From positions 51,698 through 115,697 of the forward strand of contig JAUJOW010000003.1 in the NCBI GenBank assembly GCA_030447445.1: 64,000 nt of DNA, given 5' to 3'. Positions 10,573-19,584 of this stretch are shown piece after piece. The number at the start of each line of letters is the position of its first letter. Position 1 is the stretch's first letter. Position numbers and translations under genes: made by a program. The notes beneath the pieces were generated by a model. That model saw nothing but the letters and a program-made list of their open reading frames with translations. It had not been told where the DNA came from and searched no databases. Source of the DNA: Acidimicrobiales bacterium (GTDB taxonomy: Bacteria > Actinomycetota > Acidimicrobiia > Acidimicrobiales > Iamiaceae).

Positions 10573-11820
10573 TCAGTTGGGCGAGGGGGGCGGGTCGAAC
10601 TGGACCCACTTGGTGTGGAGGGGTTCGCCGAGGGGTGGTTGCCAGGCGCTGGTGGGTCCGGTGGTGGGGTCTTGGGGTGGGGTGGGCCGGGGGTGGCCGG
10701 TGAGTCTTCGCCCGTAGGGGTCGGTGAAGACGAGCCCGTCGGGCCGGTCGGCGTCGCCTTGGATGCCCAGGCGGCCCCGGTGGTGCATGCGGTGATGGGC
10801 CGGGCACAGGCAGATGAGGTTGGCGGTGTCGGTGGGTCCGCCGTCTTCCCAGTGCACCATGTGGTGGACATGGGTACGCCGACGCCGGTCACAACCCGGT
10901 ACCCGACAGCCCCCGTCGCGGTGCTCCACCACGATCCGGGTCCGGTCGGGCACGATGTGCTGGGCCCGACCCACATTCACCGCCACCCCGCCGATCTCGC
11001 CGATCACCTTGATGTGGCCGTCACAGGTCAGATAGCGGCGCAGACTGTCGGGCAGGCGGGGCCCCAGGTGCACCCGGGCCTGGGGGTGGCCGTCGGGGCC
11101 GGCTTCGAGGTGCAGCATGGTCATGTACCGGTCCCGGTGGGCCCGCTCGGAGACCCGGCCCCCAGGTAGGCGTCGGCCAACTCGGCCGCGCCGGCCCAGG
11201 TGACCAGTTCGCTGTCACCGTCGGCCTTGCCAGCGTTGGAGAGATGGTTGCGGGCCGCTCCCAGGGCCGATTCGACCAGGGCCCCCTCATCGGCGGGCAG
11301 ATGGATCGACGCCCGCCAGGACCCGTCATCGTCGAAGTGGAACCCCACCCGGCGCTCCTCCTCCACCGACGGCTCTCCACACTCGGCCTCGGCCTCGGTG
11401 TCGGTGTCGGTCCAGGCGTAGCGGGCCAGGGCCCGCACCAACTGGGGGACGGTGGCCATGGTGGCGAACTCGGCCACCTCGGCATCGGCCCAGGCCGGGA
11501 TGTGCCGGCACACCACCGCCACCTGATCCTCGGACAACCGACCCTCGCCGAAGGCCGCCATGGTCACCGGCAACTCCGCCCACCGGCGGGCGATGGCCAC
11601 CCAGGCCGGGCCCGACGCGCGGCGACACCCCGCACTTCCAGGTCACCCAATGCTCCGGCGACCGGATCCCCCACCCTCCCACGCACCGGTGTCGAGCGCT
11701 TCGGCGATCACCGCCACCGTCCGAGCGGCGGTGACGTTGTGCCATCCCACACAACGACCCCAGCTCGCCCTCGAGCCGATCAGTGACCCGGTCTCGGGGC
11801 TCTTCCTCGACGACCGCCAT
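10573..11820 (-). pseudogene. DUF222/13E12-type HNH endonuclease, frameshifted
   Basis: Blocks of one DUF222-HNH protein lie in three frames. An N-terminal start (MAVVEEEPRDRVTDRLEGEL) leads to HNVTAARTVAVIAEALDTGA, then IRSPEHWVTWKCGVSP. The central region (11121-11600) has RRWAELPVTMAAFGEGRLSE and following residues. The C-terminal HNH domain (10573-11124) has CRVPGCDRRRRTHVHHMVHW and LICLCPAHHRMHHRG. At least four small indels break it. The HNH residues themselves are intact. These proteins are abundant, often multicopy and of uncertain function in Actinobacteria. A second copy lies at 56009-57231. Confidence 0.8.
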
Positions 11821-11918
11821 CCCTTTATCGTACACATGTTCGATCACGCTCCGCAACTCCGGGCAGCCGATCCGTTCGAACTTGTGGTCTCGGAATCGGA
11901 CCGGCTGACACCCTGGCG

Positions 11919-12463
11919 CTACGGCAACGCACGGACGAGCCGCTCGTAGGTGGCAGCCGGATCCCCTGAGGTGGACCTGACGACGACGGTCTGCGGCCGC
12001 TCCTGCAGCACGGCCACGAGCCGGTCGTACATCCGGGCGAGCTCCTCGTTGCCACCTCCGGCCTCGACTCGCACTGCGGCCTCTCGATGCGGCGGCCGAG
12101 GAGGTGGCGGATCGATGGTGGAAACGTTCGAGCGCCTTGTCCTTGGCGTCCATCAGCGCCACCTCGTGGAATGAGGCGTTGCCGCGCAGCCACCCCACCG
12201 AGCTGCTCGATGAACTCGACGCGGGCCACGAACTGCGGGACGATCACGTCGCAGCCCGACCGCAGCGCCTCTGAGGCCATGGCGACGGCGAGCCTGCGGG
12301 CGAGTCGACCCGCCTCGGGCGGGTCGTCCATCCAACGACCGAGCTGGCCGCGCACGAGATCGATGTCCAGGTTGAGCGCCAACGGCCGCTCGCCGATGTA
12401 CATCTGTGCAAGGGTGGACTTGCCGATGCCGGGCGGACCGTTGAGCAATACGAGTCTCGGCAT
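11919..12463 (-). pseudogene. P-loop AAA-type ATPase/kinase, frameshifted
   Basis: The N-terminal half reads normally and contains a Walker A loop (LVLLNGPPGIGKSTLAQMY) and DIDLVRGQLGRW, typical of small zeta-toxin-like or phosphotransferase-like ATPases. After about 12180 the reading continues in another frame (ASFHEVALMDAKDKALERFH). Near 12090 it shifts again to end with NEELARMYDRLVAVLQERPQ and a TAG at 11919. The joined product would be about 180 residues. The blocks are well preserved apart from the two indels. Confidence 0.7.
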
Positions 12464-12537
12464 GCTGAGACCTCACTGGTAGGTCGTGAGGTCGTGGTCG
12501 GTGGCCGATCCGCCGTGCAAAGTGTCCGCCCTCCGCG

Positions 12538-12954
12538 TCAGGTCGGAGAGCTCAGATAGGCCTCCCGCAACAAGGCGAGGAGCGCGTCGTCCAGGTCGTC
12601 GGCACTGCGCAGGTTGGCGACGTGGTGGTATCGCCCGTGGTACTCGACGACCTTCCTGGTGATGCGCTCGTGCTGGACCTTTCGAGGCAGCGAGAAGGAG
12701 AGCGCCACCCAACGGTCCTTCGGGCGCAGCTGGGCGAAGGTCTGGGCTCGCTTGAGGAAGATGCCGACCGACACCGGCTCGACGTGGACGGGGCCGACTG
12801 GGCCGAGATGGTCCATCACGGCCTCGTAGATCGGTCGCTCGTGGGCCGGGCCGGTCGAGAAGTACTCCTCCAACGACATGGCCGGGGCGCACTCGTGGGC
12901 CTGCCCGGCCCGCCGGAACCGGCGTTGACAACCCGGGCAGGTCCAGCCTGGCAT
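12538..12954 (-). CDS. DUF5655 domain protein with N-terminal zinc-ribbon-like motif
   Basis: This 138-residue protein is intact. An N-terminal CPGCQRRFRRAGQAHEC motif (residues 6-22) looks like a small metal-binding knuckle. The DUF5655 domain follows, with ERPIYEAVMDHLGPVGPVHV and FLKRAQTFAQLRPKDRWVAL. The biochemical role of the family is not established; members often occur singly in soil Actinobacteria. It stands among broken genes but shows no indel. Confidence 0.7.
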   Translation of the reverse strand: MPGWTCPGCQRRFRRAGQAHECAPAMSLEEYFSTGPAHERPIYEAVMDHLGPVGPVHVEPVSVGIFLKRAQTFAQLRPKDRWVALSFSLPRKVQHERITRKVVEYHGRYHHVANLRSADDLDDALLALLREAYLSSPT

Positions 12955-12987
12955 CGCCGCGATCCTGTCCGGACCTGGCCGGCAGGC

Positions 12988-13376
12988 TCACCGCTCCGCT
13001 CTCGTCGATGGGGCCAGGGCCACCTCCCACGGATGGCCCTCGGGGTCGATGCTGAGTAGCCGCCCCAGAAGGTCGGCCCGGACTCCCGGCCGATCGTCGC
13101 ACCGGCGGCGCCGGCCTCGGCGATGACCGCGCCCACCTCCTCCCGGCGATCGGGTGTTGTAGGCGAGGGTGACGCCGCCCCAGCCGCCGCTGTCGTCGAC
13201 CGCGGAGTCCTCGGCGAGCTTGGCTCGGTCCCACAGCGCCACGATCATGCTGCCCGCCTGGAAGAAGCTGATGTCCTCCCCGCCGACGCCACTCCCCCAG
13301 CCGATGGCCCGTAGAACCGCCGGGCCCGTTGCAGGTCTCTCACTCCAAGGGTGATCAAGCTCAGACGCTGCTCCAT
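12988..13376 (-). pseudogene. VOC/glyoxalase-fold protein, frameshifted
   Basis: The ATG at 13376 begins MEQRLSLITLGVRDLQRARR, a typical VOC start. The frame then changes after RRFY. The middle block MIVALWDRAKLAEDSAVDDS is in a second frame and GAVIAEAGAAGATIGRESGP in a third. The end IDPEGHPWEVALAP returns to the frame of the middle block. At least three indels are needed to join them. The expected length of about 130 residues is otherwise complete. It overlaps the end of the convergently read-through S51-like gene by a few bases. Confidence 0.7.
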
Positions 13377-14089
13377 GGCCGGCATCTTGTCAGCGGACCG
13401 TGGGTCGACCGGGTCGGCTGCTCAGCGGGGGAGGTCGGACAGATCCGCCGGCGCCCCACCGCGGAAGACCTGGACCGCCCCCACCCCTCCGTCCGCCAGG
13501 AACCGTCAGGGTCCCGGACGAGCGCCGTGCGGCGGGGTACCCCGACGAGGGCCAGGTCGGGAGGGCTGAGCTTGCGGGTGCGGTGCACGGCGTCGTCGGA
13601 CCAGTCGTCGAACTCGGGGATCACCCCGACGTTGGCCAGCAGCCCGAGTCCGACGGTGAACGCTCCGCCCCGCGGGTCGACCATCGGGTCGCAGAGCACC
13701 ATGGCGCCGGCCACCGATCCGGCGAGCACGGCGCCGTCCTGCCAGGCGGCCACCACGGCGTCCCACACCGGCGTGTCCTTGAGCACCGAACGGAGGTGCA
13801 TGGGCGACTCGCCGGCCAGGTAGACGAAGCGGGCCGCTCGGGCCGTGGCCGCCGCCTCCTCGTCGAGGGCGTCGGGCCGGCGGAGCACGTCGAGGCCCCG
13901 CACGCCGGCGCCGAGCTGGCCGAACCAGGCCGTGGCCCGCTCGACGAGGCGCTCCGGGTGCTCGTAGGCCGCTCCGGTGGGCAGCAGGACCACCTCCTCG
14001 GCGCCGCTGACCTCGAGCAGACCCCGGTCGAAGTTGCAACCCTCGGTGAACTCGTCGCCGCCGACGAGGGCGAGGGTCCCGCTGGCCAT
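13361..14089 (-). CDS. Peptidase S51/cyanophycinase-like protein, C-terminal frameshift
   Basis: The protein has the class I glutamine-amidotransferase-like fold of peptidase E/cyanophycinase relatives. It starts MASGTLALVGGDEF. The nucleophile-elbow region is VLAGSVAGAMVLCDPMVDPR, where the Ser in GSVAGA is the likely catalytic residue. Near 13480, in a G-rich run, one base seems lost. The other frame gives a natural end (VGAVQVFRGGAPADLSDLPR, stop at 13422), whereas the actual frame runs on for a foreign tail to 13361. Only the last 20 or so residues are affected. A TAGGTT hexamer lies 8 bases before the ATG. Confidence 0.7.
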   Translation of the reverse strand: MASGTLALVGGDEFTEGCNFDRGLLEVSGAEEVVLLPTGAAYEHPERLVERATAWFGQLGAGVRGLDVLRRPDALDEEAAATARAARFVYLAGESPMHLRSVLKDTPVWDAVVAAWQDGAVLAGSVAGAMVLCDPMVDPRGGAFTVGLGLLANVGVIPEFDDWSDDAVHRTRKLSPPDLALVGVPRRTALVRDPDGSWRTEGWGRSRSSAVGRRRICPTSPAEQPTRSTHGPLTRCRPWSSV

Positions 14090-14097
14090 GGGCCGGC

Positions 14098-14103
14098 AAC
14101 CTA
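14098..14103 (-). promoter_or_regulatory. -10-like hexamer TAGGTT, leaderless arrangement
   Basis: It lies 8 bases before the ATG of the S51-like gene, in the short divergent gap shared with the 3-hydroxybutyryl-CoA dehydrogenase promoter. Confidence 0.4.
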
Positions 14104-14126
14104 CCGGCCGAGGAGAGACCGGCGGG

Positions 14127-14132
14127 TAGCGT
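14127..14132 (+). promoter_or_regulatory. -10-like hexamer TAGCGT, leaderless arrangement
   Basis: It lies 8 bases before the ATG at 14141, with the same TAGCGTGGC context as the cyclophilin promoter at 7960. Confidence 0.45.
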
Positions 14133-14140
14133 GGCCCGCC

Positions 14141-14995
14141 ATGACGATCAGGCGCGTGGGAATCGTGGGCTCGGGGATCATGGGGACCGGCATCGCCGAG
14201 GTGGCGGCCAAGAGCGGGCACGAGGTGGTCCTGCGCTCACGCCGGCAGGAGACCGCCGACGCCATGGTGGCGGGGCTGGGGCGGTCGCTGGCCAAGCAGG
14301 TCGATCGGGGCAAGCTCGACGCCGGCGAGCGCGACGACGTGCTCGCCCGCGTGACCGCCAGCCATCATCTGGGTGACCTCAAGGCCTGCGACCTCGTCAT
14401 CGAGTCGATCGTTGAGGACCTGGAAGCCAAGCTGGAACTGTTCCGGGACCTCGACCAGGTGGTCGACGACGGGGCCATCCTGGCCACCAACACCTCGACG
14501 CTTCCCGTGGTGGAGATGGCCGTGGTCACAGAGCGGCCCGACCGGGTCTGCGGCGTGCACTTCTTCAACCCCGCTCCGGCCATGTCCCTGGTCGAGATCG
14601 TCCGACCCCTCACCGCCTCGGACGCCACCATCGCCGCCGTCACCGCCTTCGCCGAGGCCTGCGGGAAGGGGCCGGTGGAGGTGAAGGACCGGGCCGGCTT
14701 CATCGTCAACGCCCTGCTCTTCCCGTACCTCAACAACGCCGTCAAGATGCTCGAGAACCGGACCGCCTCCCGGGACCACATCGACGCCGCCATGAAGGGC
14801 GGGTGCAACTTCCCGATGGGGCCGCTGGCCCTGCTCGACCTCGTCGGCCTCGATACGTCGCTGGCCATCCTCGACGCCCTCTACGACGAGTACCGCGACC
14901 CCAACTACGCCGCTGCGCCGGCCCTGCGGCGCATGGTCGCCGCTGGCCACCTCGGTCGGAAGTCCGGGCGCGGGTTCTACGATCACGGTCGGTGA
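14141..14995 (+). CDS. 3-hydroxybutyryl-CoA dehydrogenase
   Basis: This 284-residue enzyme reduces acetoacetyl-CoA to 3-hydroxybutyryl-CoA (or the reverse). The NAD(P) loop VGIVGSGIMGTGIAEVAA is at residues 6-23. The catalytic His lies in VCGVHFFNPAPAMSLVE, and the C-terminal domain contains DRAGFIVNALLFPYLNNA and NFPMGPLALLDLVGLD. This is the FadB2/Hbd type. With the thiolase at 41 kb and crotonyl-CoA carboxylase/reductase at 38 kb it supplies the C4 arm of an ethylmalonyl-CoA route, but it could equally serve beta-oxidation or PHB metabolism. The stop overlaps the GTG of the next gene. Confidence 0.92.
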   Translation: MTIRRVGIVGSGIMGTGIAEVAAKSGHEVVLRSRRQETADAMVAGLGRSLAKQVDRGKLDAGERDDVLARVTASHHLGDLKACDLVIESIVEDLEAKLELFRDLDQVVDDGAILATNTSTLPVVEMAVVTERPDRVCGVHFFNPAPAMSLVEIVRPLTASDATIAAVTAFAEACGKGPVEVKDRAGFIVNALLFPYLNNAVKMLENRTASRDHIDAAMKGGCNFPMGPLALLDLVGLDTSLAILDALYDEYRDPNYAAAPALRRMVAAGHLGRKSGRGFYDHGR

Positions 14996-15582
14996 CGAGA
15001 CGCCGGCTGCTGGCCGTGGCCCTGGCGCTGGCGATGGCGGCCGGGGCCTGCAGCGACGACGACGAGAGCGGAGGCGGGGGTGACCAGCTCGGCGGATCGA
15101 CCGTGCCGGCGACGGCCACGACGCTGCCCGCCGACTCCTTCGATGCGGCCGTGTGCCCGGCCACGTTGCGCTGGTCGAGCAGCATCGTCGTCATCGCCAA
15201 CGACTTCGCCGACCTGAGCCGTCCGCTCGACGACGACCCGGGCGAGCGCCGCCGGGTCTACCTCGAGACCTTCGACCGGGTGGCGGCGGCCACCGACGAG
15301 CTGGCCGATGTCGTCGGCTCCGCACCCGCCCCCCGGGGCGCATCGGCCGACGCCATCGTGGAGGGGGTGGTCGACGCCGTCGAGGCCGCCTCCGAGGAGG
15401 TGGCCGCCGCCCGTGCCATCGCCGGCGGGCTCGGCACGGCCGACTTCCGGTTCCGGTCGGTGCGCGGCGGCAAGCTCTACGTGACCACCGAGAAGGCGCG
15501 CGCCATCGTGCTCCACGCCCTCGGCGACCTCGCCGAGGATCACGACTACCCGGCGCTGGCCGGTGGGTGCGGTCGACGGTGA
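14992..15582 (+). CDS. Putative lipoprotein of unknown function
   Basis: This 196-residue protein has a short basic N-terminus and a hydrophobic stretch ending in the lipobox AAGAC (Cys about residue 20). An Asp/Gly-rich linker follows. The rest is mostly helical, with regular Ala, Glu and Asp, and no known catalytic motif. The GTG at 14992 overlaps the upstream stop. Its own stop overlaps the next start, so the three genes 14141-16379 are translationally coupled. It should be lipid-anchored on the outer membrane face. Confidence 0.65.
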   Translation: MTRRRLLAVALALAMAAGACSDDDESGGGGDQLGGSTVPATATTLPADSFDAAVCPATLRWSSSIVVIANDFADLSRPLDDDPGERRRVYLETFDRVAAATDELADVVGSAPAPRGASADAIVEGVVDAVEAASEEVAAARAIAGGLGTADFRFRSVRGGKLYVTTEKARAIVLHALGDLAEDHDYPALAGGCGRR

Positions 15583-16379
15583 ACTCCGGGGACGACGCCG
15601 AGCTGGCTCGGGCGGTGGGCGAGCTGGGGGGCGACGAGCGGCCCACCGCCCGCCAGCTCGGAGAGGTGGCCAGGTTGACGGCGTCGTCGGCCCGGCGGGC
15701 GGGCACCAAGGCGGTGACGTCGGGGCGGTGGCTGGCCGAGGTGACCCTCGACGCCGCCGGTCACGTGCCGGTGCGCGACCTCGAGACCCTCATGGCCCAC
15801 CACCACGGCCAGTCCGGAGCGCTGCTGGCCGGCACGCTCATCCGCAACGCCAGCCTCGCGTCGGCCGCGGTCGGGGCCGCCACCGGGGCGATGGCGGCGG
15901 CTTCCCAGCTGACGCCGGCGACGTGGGCCGCCCTGCCCGTCGAGCTGGCGGCCGAGACGCTCGTCGTGGTGGCCGTCGAGATCAAGCTGGTGGGCGAGCT
16001 GCACGAGGCGGCCGGCATCCACATCCCGGGCCCGCTGCGGGAGAAGGGCCCGGTCCTGACCCGGGCGTGGGCCGACTCGCGGGGTCTTCGCCCCCATGAC
16101 CTGCTGGCGTTGCGGCGGGGACTCGCCGGTGCCGATGGTGCCGGGGGCGGTGCGGGGGGGAGCCTGGCCGGGGCCGCCGCCGACATGCTCGGCCGGTCGG
16201 GCCGCGATCAGCTCACGGCCCAGATCCGCAAGCGGCTCCTGCGCCGGGCCGGTGGGAACCTGTCCTCGATGGTGCCCTTCCTGGCCGGGGCGGTGGCCGG
16301 CGGGGAGCTCAACCGCCGGGCCACCCGCTCGCTCGGCACCAAGGTGGCGACCTCGCTCGGCATCCCCCCACCCCGCTGA
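15579..16379 (+). CDS. EcsC-like protein of unknown function
   Basis: This 266-residue protein is rich in Ala and Gly. Hydrophobic stretches occur at ASLASAAVGAATGAMAAAS and ELAAETLVVVAVEIKLVGEL. A C-terminal segment MVPFLAGAVAGGELNRRATR resembles the PxxGAxxGGxxN motif near the end of EcsC-family proteins. That family assignment is tentative. The GTG at 15579 overlaps the lipoprotein stop. Confidence 0.5.
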   Translation: MNSGDDAELARAVGELGGDERPTARQLGEVARLTASSARRAGTKAVTSGRWLAEVTLDAAGHVPVRDLETLMAHHHGQSGALLAGTLIRNASLASAAVGAATGAMAAASQLTPATWAALPVELAAETLVVVAVEIKLVGELHEAAGIHIPGPLREKGPVLTRAWADSRGLRPHDLLALRRGLAGADGAGGGAGGSLAGAAADMLGRSGRDQLTAQIRKRLLRRAGGNLSSMVPFLAGAVAGGELNRRATRSLGTKVATSLGIPPPR

Positions 16380-16389
16380 GCCGGCCCCG

Positions 16390-17064
16390 GTGGCCCGCCC
16401 CGTCGAACCTCCCCCGACGACCTGGACCTTTCCTCCGCCCCATGCCGCCGACGAGGACGGCATCGTCGGCATCGGGGCCGATCTCGAGCCTGGCACCGTG
16501 CTCGCCGCCTACCGGCGGGGGCTGTTCCCGATGCCCGCCGGCCGGGGGCGGGTGCCGGCGTGGTGGTCGCCCGACCCGAGAGGCGTGATCCCCCTCGACG
16601 GGCTGCAGGTCAGCCGCTCCCTCCGGCGGTCGTGCCAGCGCTACCGGATCGGCGTCGACACCGCCTTCGAGGCGGTGCTCCACGGCTGCGCCGACCCCCG
16701 CCGCCGCGGGGCGTGGATCGACCGCCGCATGCGGGCCGCCTACCTGCGCCTGCACGAGCTGGGCTGGGCCCACAGCGTGGAGGCGTGGACGGCCGACGGC
16801 GAGCTGGCCGGCGGGCTCTACGGCATCGCCATCGGCGGGCTCTTCGCCGGGGAGTCGATGTTCCACCGCCACCGCGACGCCTCCAAGGTGACCCTGGTCG
16901 GGCTGGTCGAACGGTTGGTGCACGGTGGCGCCACCCTGCTCGACGTGCAGTGGACCACCCCGCACCTGGCCTCGCTGGGAGCCGTCGAGATCCCCCGCGA
17001 GGAGTACCTGTCCCGGCTGGCCGAAGCGCTGTCCCGCCCGCTCCCGGCCCTCTGGACCCGCTGA
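16390..17064 (+). CDS. aat: Leucyl/phenylalanyl-tRNA--protein transferase
   Basis: This 224-residue enzyme adds Leu or Phe to proteins with N-terminal Arg or Lys, marking them for ClpAP/ClpS degradation by the N-end rule. Signatures are LAAYRRGLFPM, PAWWSPDPRGVIPL, AYLRLHELGWAHSVEAW, LAGGLYGIAIGGLFAGESMF and LLDVQWTTPHLASLGAVEIP. Length fits the family. The start chosen is the GTG at 16390, eleven bases after the previous stop. Aat is less common in Actinobacteria than in Proteobacteria. Confidence 0.95.
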   Translation: MARPVEPPPTTWTFPPPHAADEDGIVGIGADLEPGTVLAAYRRGLFPMPAGRGRVPAWWSPDPRGVIPLDGLQVSRSLRRSCQRYRIGVDTAFEAVLHGCADPRRRGAWIDRRMRAAYLRLHELGWAHSVEAWTADGELAGGLYGIAIGGLFAGESMFHRHRDASKVTLVGLVERLVHGGATLLDVQWTTPHLASLGAVEIPREEYLSRLAEALSRPLPALWTR

Positions 17065-17104
17065 CGGGTGTGACAGCGGACGCCCGGGGACGGAGAATGG
17101 AGCG

Positions 17105-19060
17105 ATGAAGGAGCCCAGGCCCCGAGACCGCCCGTGGATGATGCGCACCTACTCGGGCCACTCCTCGGCCCTGGCCTCGAACGAGCTGTACCGCACCAAC
17201 CTGGCCCGGGGCCAGACCGGCCTGTCGATCGCCTTCGATCTGCCCACCCAGACGGGCTACGACCCGGACTCGCCCCTGGCTCGGGGCGAGGTCGGCAAGG
17301 TCGGCGTGCCCATCGTGCACCTCGGGCACATGGAGGCCCTGCTCGACCAGATCCCGGTCGGCGAGATGAACACCTCGATGACCATCAACGCGACGGCGGC
17401 GTGGATGCTCGGGCTGTACGTGGCCAACGCCGAGGACCAGGGCGTGCCGTCCCGCCAGCTCCGGGGCACGACCCAGAACGACATCGTCAAGGAGTACCTG
17501 AGCCGCGGCACCTACATCTTCCCGCCGCTGCCGTCGCGGCGGTTGATCGTGGACATGGTGGCGTTCTGCCAGGAGTGGATCCCGCACTGGAACCCGATGA
17601 ACGTGTGCAGCTACCACCTCCAGGAGGCGGGCGCGACGCCGGTGCAGGAGCTGGCCTACTCGCTGGCCACCGCGGTGGGGGTGCTCGACGCCGTACAGGA
17701 GTCGGGCCAGGTCGCCGCCGACCGCATGCCGGCGGTGGTGGCGTCGATCTCGTTCTTCGTCAACGCCGGCATCCGCTTCGTGGAGGAGACCTGCAAGGTG
17801 CGGGCCTTCACCGAGATGTGGGACCGGCTGTGCGCCGAGCGCTACGGCGTGACCGATCCGAAGGCCCGGCGGTTCCGCTACGGCGTGCAGGTCAACAGCC
17901 TGGGGTTGACCGAAGCCCAGCCCGAGAACAACGTGCCCCGCATCGTGCTCGAGGCCCTGGGGGTGACCCTGTCGAAGCGGGCCCGGGCCCGCTCCATCCA
18001 GCTCCCGGCCTGGAACGAGGCCCTCGGCCTGCCCCGCCCGTGGGACCAGCAGTGGTCGCTGCGGGTCCAGCAGGTCCTCGCCTACGAGACCGACCTGCTC
18101 GAGTACGACGACATCTTCGACGGCTCCAAGGTGATAGAGGCCCGCACCGCCGAGCTGGTCGAGGAGGCCCAGGCCGAGCTGGACGACGTGCTCGCCCTGG
18201 GGGGCGCCTTCGAGGCCATCGACGAGCTGAAGGGCCGCCTGGTGCGCAGCCACGCCGAACGGGTGCGGCGCATCGAGAGCGGCGAGCTGCAGGTGGTCGG
18301 CGTCAACTGCTTCACCGAGACCGCCGAGTCGCCCCTCGGCGGGGAGGAGTCCATCCTGCGGGTCGATCCCGCCGTGCAGGAGCGCCTCGTGGCCGAGGTG
18401 GACGAGTGGCGCTCGACCCGGGACAACGACGCCGTGAAGCGGTCCCTCGACGAGCTGCGCCGGGTCGCCCGCTCGGGCGAGAACGTGATGCCGGCCACGA
18501 TCGACCTCGCTCACGCCGGCGGCACCACCGGCGAGTGGTCGGAGGTGCTGCGGGAGGAGTTCGGCGAGTACCGGGCCCCCACCGGCGTGGGCGCCGCCAC
18601 CGGCGTGGCCGGTGGGCTCGACGGGCTGCGGGCCCTGGCCGAGCGGGTGCGGACCATGGCCGGTGGGCCCCCCCGGTTCCTCGTGGCCAAGCCCGGCCTC
18701 GACGGGCACTCCAACGGCGCCGAGCAGATCGCCGTGGCCGCCCGGGACGCCGGCATGGAGGTCGTCTACCAGGGCATCCGGCTGACGCCGATCGAGATCG
18801 CGGCGGTGGCCAGGGACGAAGACGTCGACGTGGTGGGCCTGTCGATCCTGTCCGGCAGCCACCTCGAGCTCGTCCCCGAGGTCGTCCGCCTCCTGCGAGC
18901 GGAGGGGGTCGACGCCCCGGTGATCGCAGGTGGCATCATCCCCGAGGCCGACCGGCCTCGATTGCTCCAGGCCGGCGTGGCCGCCGTGTACACGCCGAAG
19001 GACTTCGAGTTGACCCGCATCATGACCGAGATCGCCGACCTCGCCGAAGCCGCCCGGTGA
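17105..19060 (+). CDS. ecm: B12-dependent acyl-CoA mutase, ethylmalonyl-CoA mutase type
   Basis: This 651-residue single-chain mutase has an N-terminal TIM-barrel catalytic domain (MRTYSGHSSALASNELYR, GLSIAFDLPTQTGYD, MNTSMTINATAAWMLGLYV). A C-terminal cobalamin domain follows, with Asp-x-His-x-x-Gly at residues 533-538 (LDGHSNG) and GLSILSGSHLELV. The barrel sequence resembles ethylmalonyl-CoA mutase more than the two-subunit methylmalonyl-CoA mutase. It would convert (2R)-ethylmalonyl-CoA to methylsuccinyl-CoA. Crotonyl-CoA carboxylase/reductase and epimerase about 20 kb away support this. A GGAG lies 7 bases before the ATG. The stop overlaps the next GTG. Confidence 0.85.
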   Translation: MKEPRPRDRPWMMRTYSGHSSALASNELYRTNLARGQTGLSIAFDLPTQTGYDPDSPLARGEVGKVGVPIVHLGHMEALLDQIPVGEMNTSMTINATAAWMLGLYVANAEDQGVPSRQLRGTTQNDIVKEYLSRGTYIFPPLPSRRLIVDMVAFCQEWIPHWNPMNVCSYHLQEAGATPVQELAYSLATAVGVLDAVQESGQVAADRMPAVVASISFFVNAGIRFVEETCKVRAFTEMWDRLCAERYGVTDPKARRFRYGVQVNSLGLTEAQPENNVPRIVLEALGVTLSKRARARSIQLPAWNEALGLPRPWDQQWSLRVQQVLAYETDLLEYDDIFDGSKVIEARTAELVEEAQAELDDVLALGGAFEAIDELKGRLVRSHAERVRRIESGELQVVGVNCFTETAESPLGGEESILRVDPAVQERLVAEVDEWRSTRDNDAVKRSLDELRRVARSGENVMPATIDLAHAGGTTGEWSEVLREEFGEYRAPTGVGAATGVAGGLDGLRALAERVRTMAGGPPRFLVAKPGLDGHSNGAEQIAVAARDAGMEVVYQGIRLTPIEIAAVARDEDVDVVGLSILSGSHLELVPEVVRLLRAEGVDAPVIAGGIIPEADRPRLLQAGVAAVYTPKDFELTRIMTEIADLAEAAR

Positions 19061-19518
19061 CGACGTCTGCGTCCGGCGGCCACATCCGCGACGAGGCCTC
19101 GGGGCTGTTCAGCGAGGCGTTCCTGCACGCCGTGCTCCCGGCCCGGGTGGCGGCCTCCCGGCGGGGCCTGCACCAGCTCGGTCTCGTGGTGATCGCCATC
19201 GAGGACGGCGCCGGAGCCGAGGCCGCCGCCGTCCTCAATCGCACGGTACGGGACTCGGATCTCACCTTCCGCCTCGACGACGGCCGCTACGCGCTCATGC
19301 TGGAGGAGACGCCGGTGCACGGCTGCACCCGCACCGCCGAACGGGTCCGGGAGGGCATGGAGGTGGCCCTGCCCGGGGCCCGCCTGTGGGCGGGCGTGGC
19401 CTGCTACCCGGCCCACGCCTTCGACGCCGACGAGGTGCGGGCGGCGGCGGACCACGCACTGGTCACCGCCCGGCGGGGCGCCGCCGGCACCATCGAGGTC
19501 GCCCCCGTGGCTGACTGA
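19057..19518 (+). CDS. Degenerate GGDEF-fold protein keeping the I-site
   Basis: This 153-residue protein matches the GGDEF domain from ASGLFSEAFLHAVL (the TGLxNR region) to LWAGVACYPAHAFDADEVRA. The catalytic loop reads LDDGRYALML in place of GGDEF, so it cannot make c-di-GMP. Five residues before that loop lies RDSD, exactly where active cyclases carry the inhibitory RxxD site that binds c-di-GMP. It may act as a soluble c-di-GMP receptor, which is inference. The GTG overlaps the mutase stop, and a paralogue follows. Confidence 0.65.
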   Translation: MTTSASGGHIRDEASGLFSEAFLHAVLPARVAASRRGLHQLGLVVIAIEDGAGAEAAAVLNRTVRDSDLTFRLDDGRYALMLEETPVHGCTRTAERVREGMEVALPGARLWAGVACYPAHAFDADEVRAAADHALVTARRGAAGTIEVAPVAD

Positions 19519-19584
19519 TCCCCGGTTGCTCAGCGGCGCCAGGGAGCCCTTGATTCCCGGGCCGCATCGGCCGATCCTGTCCTC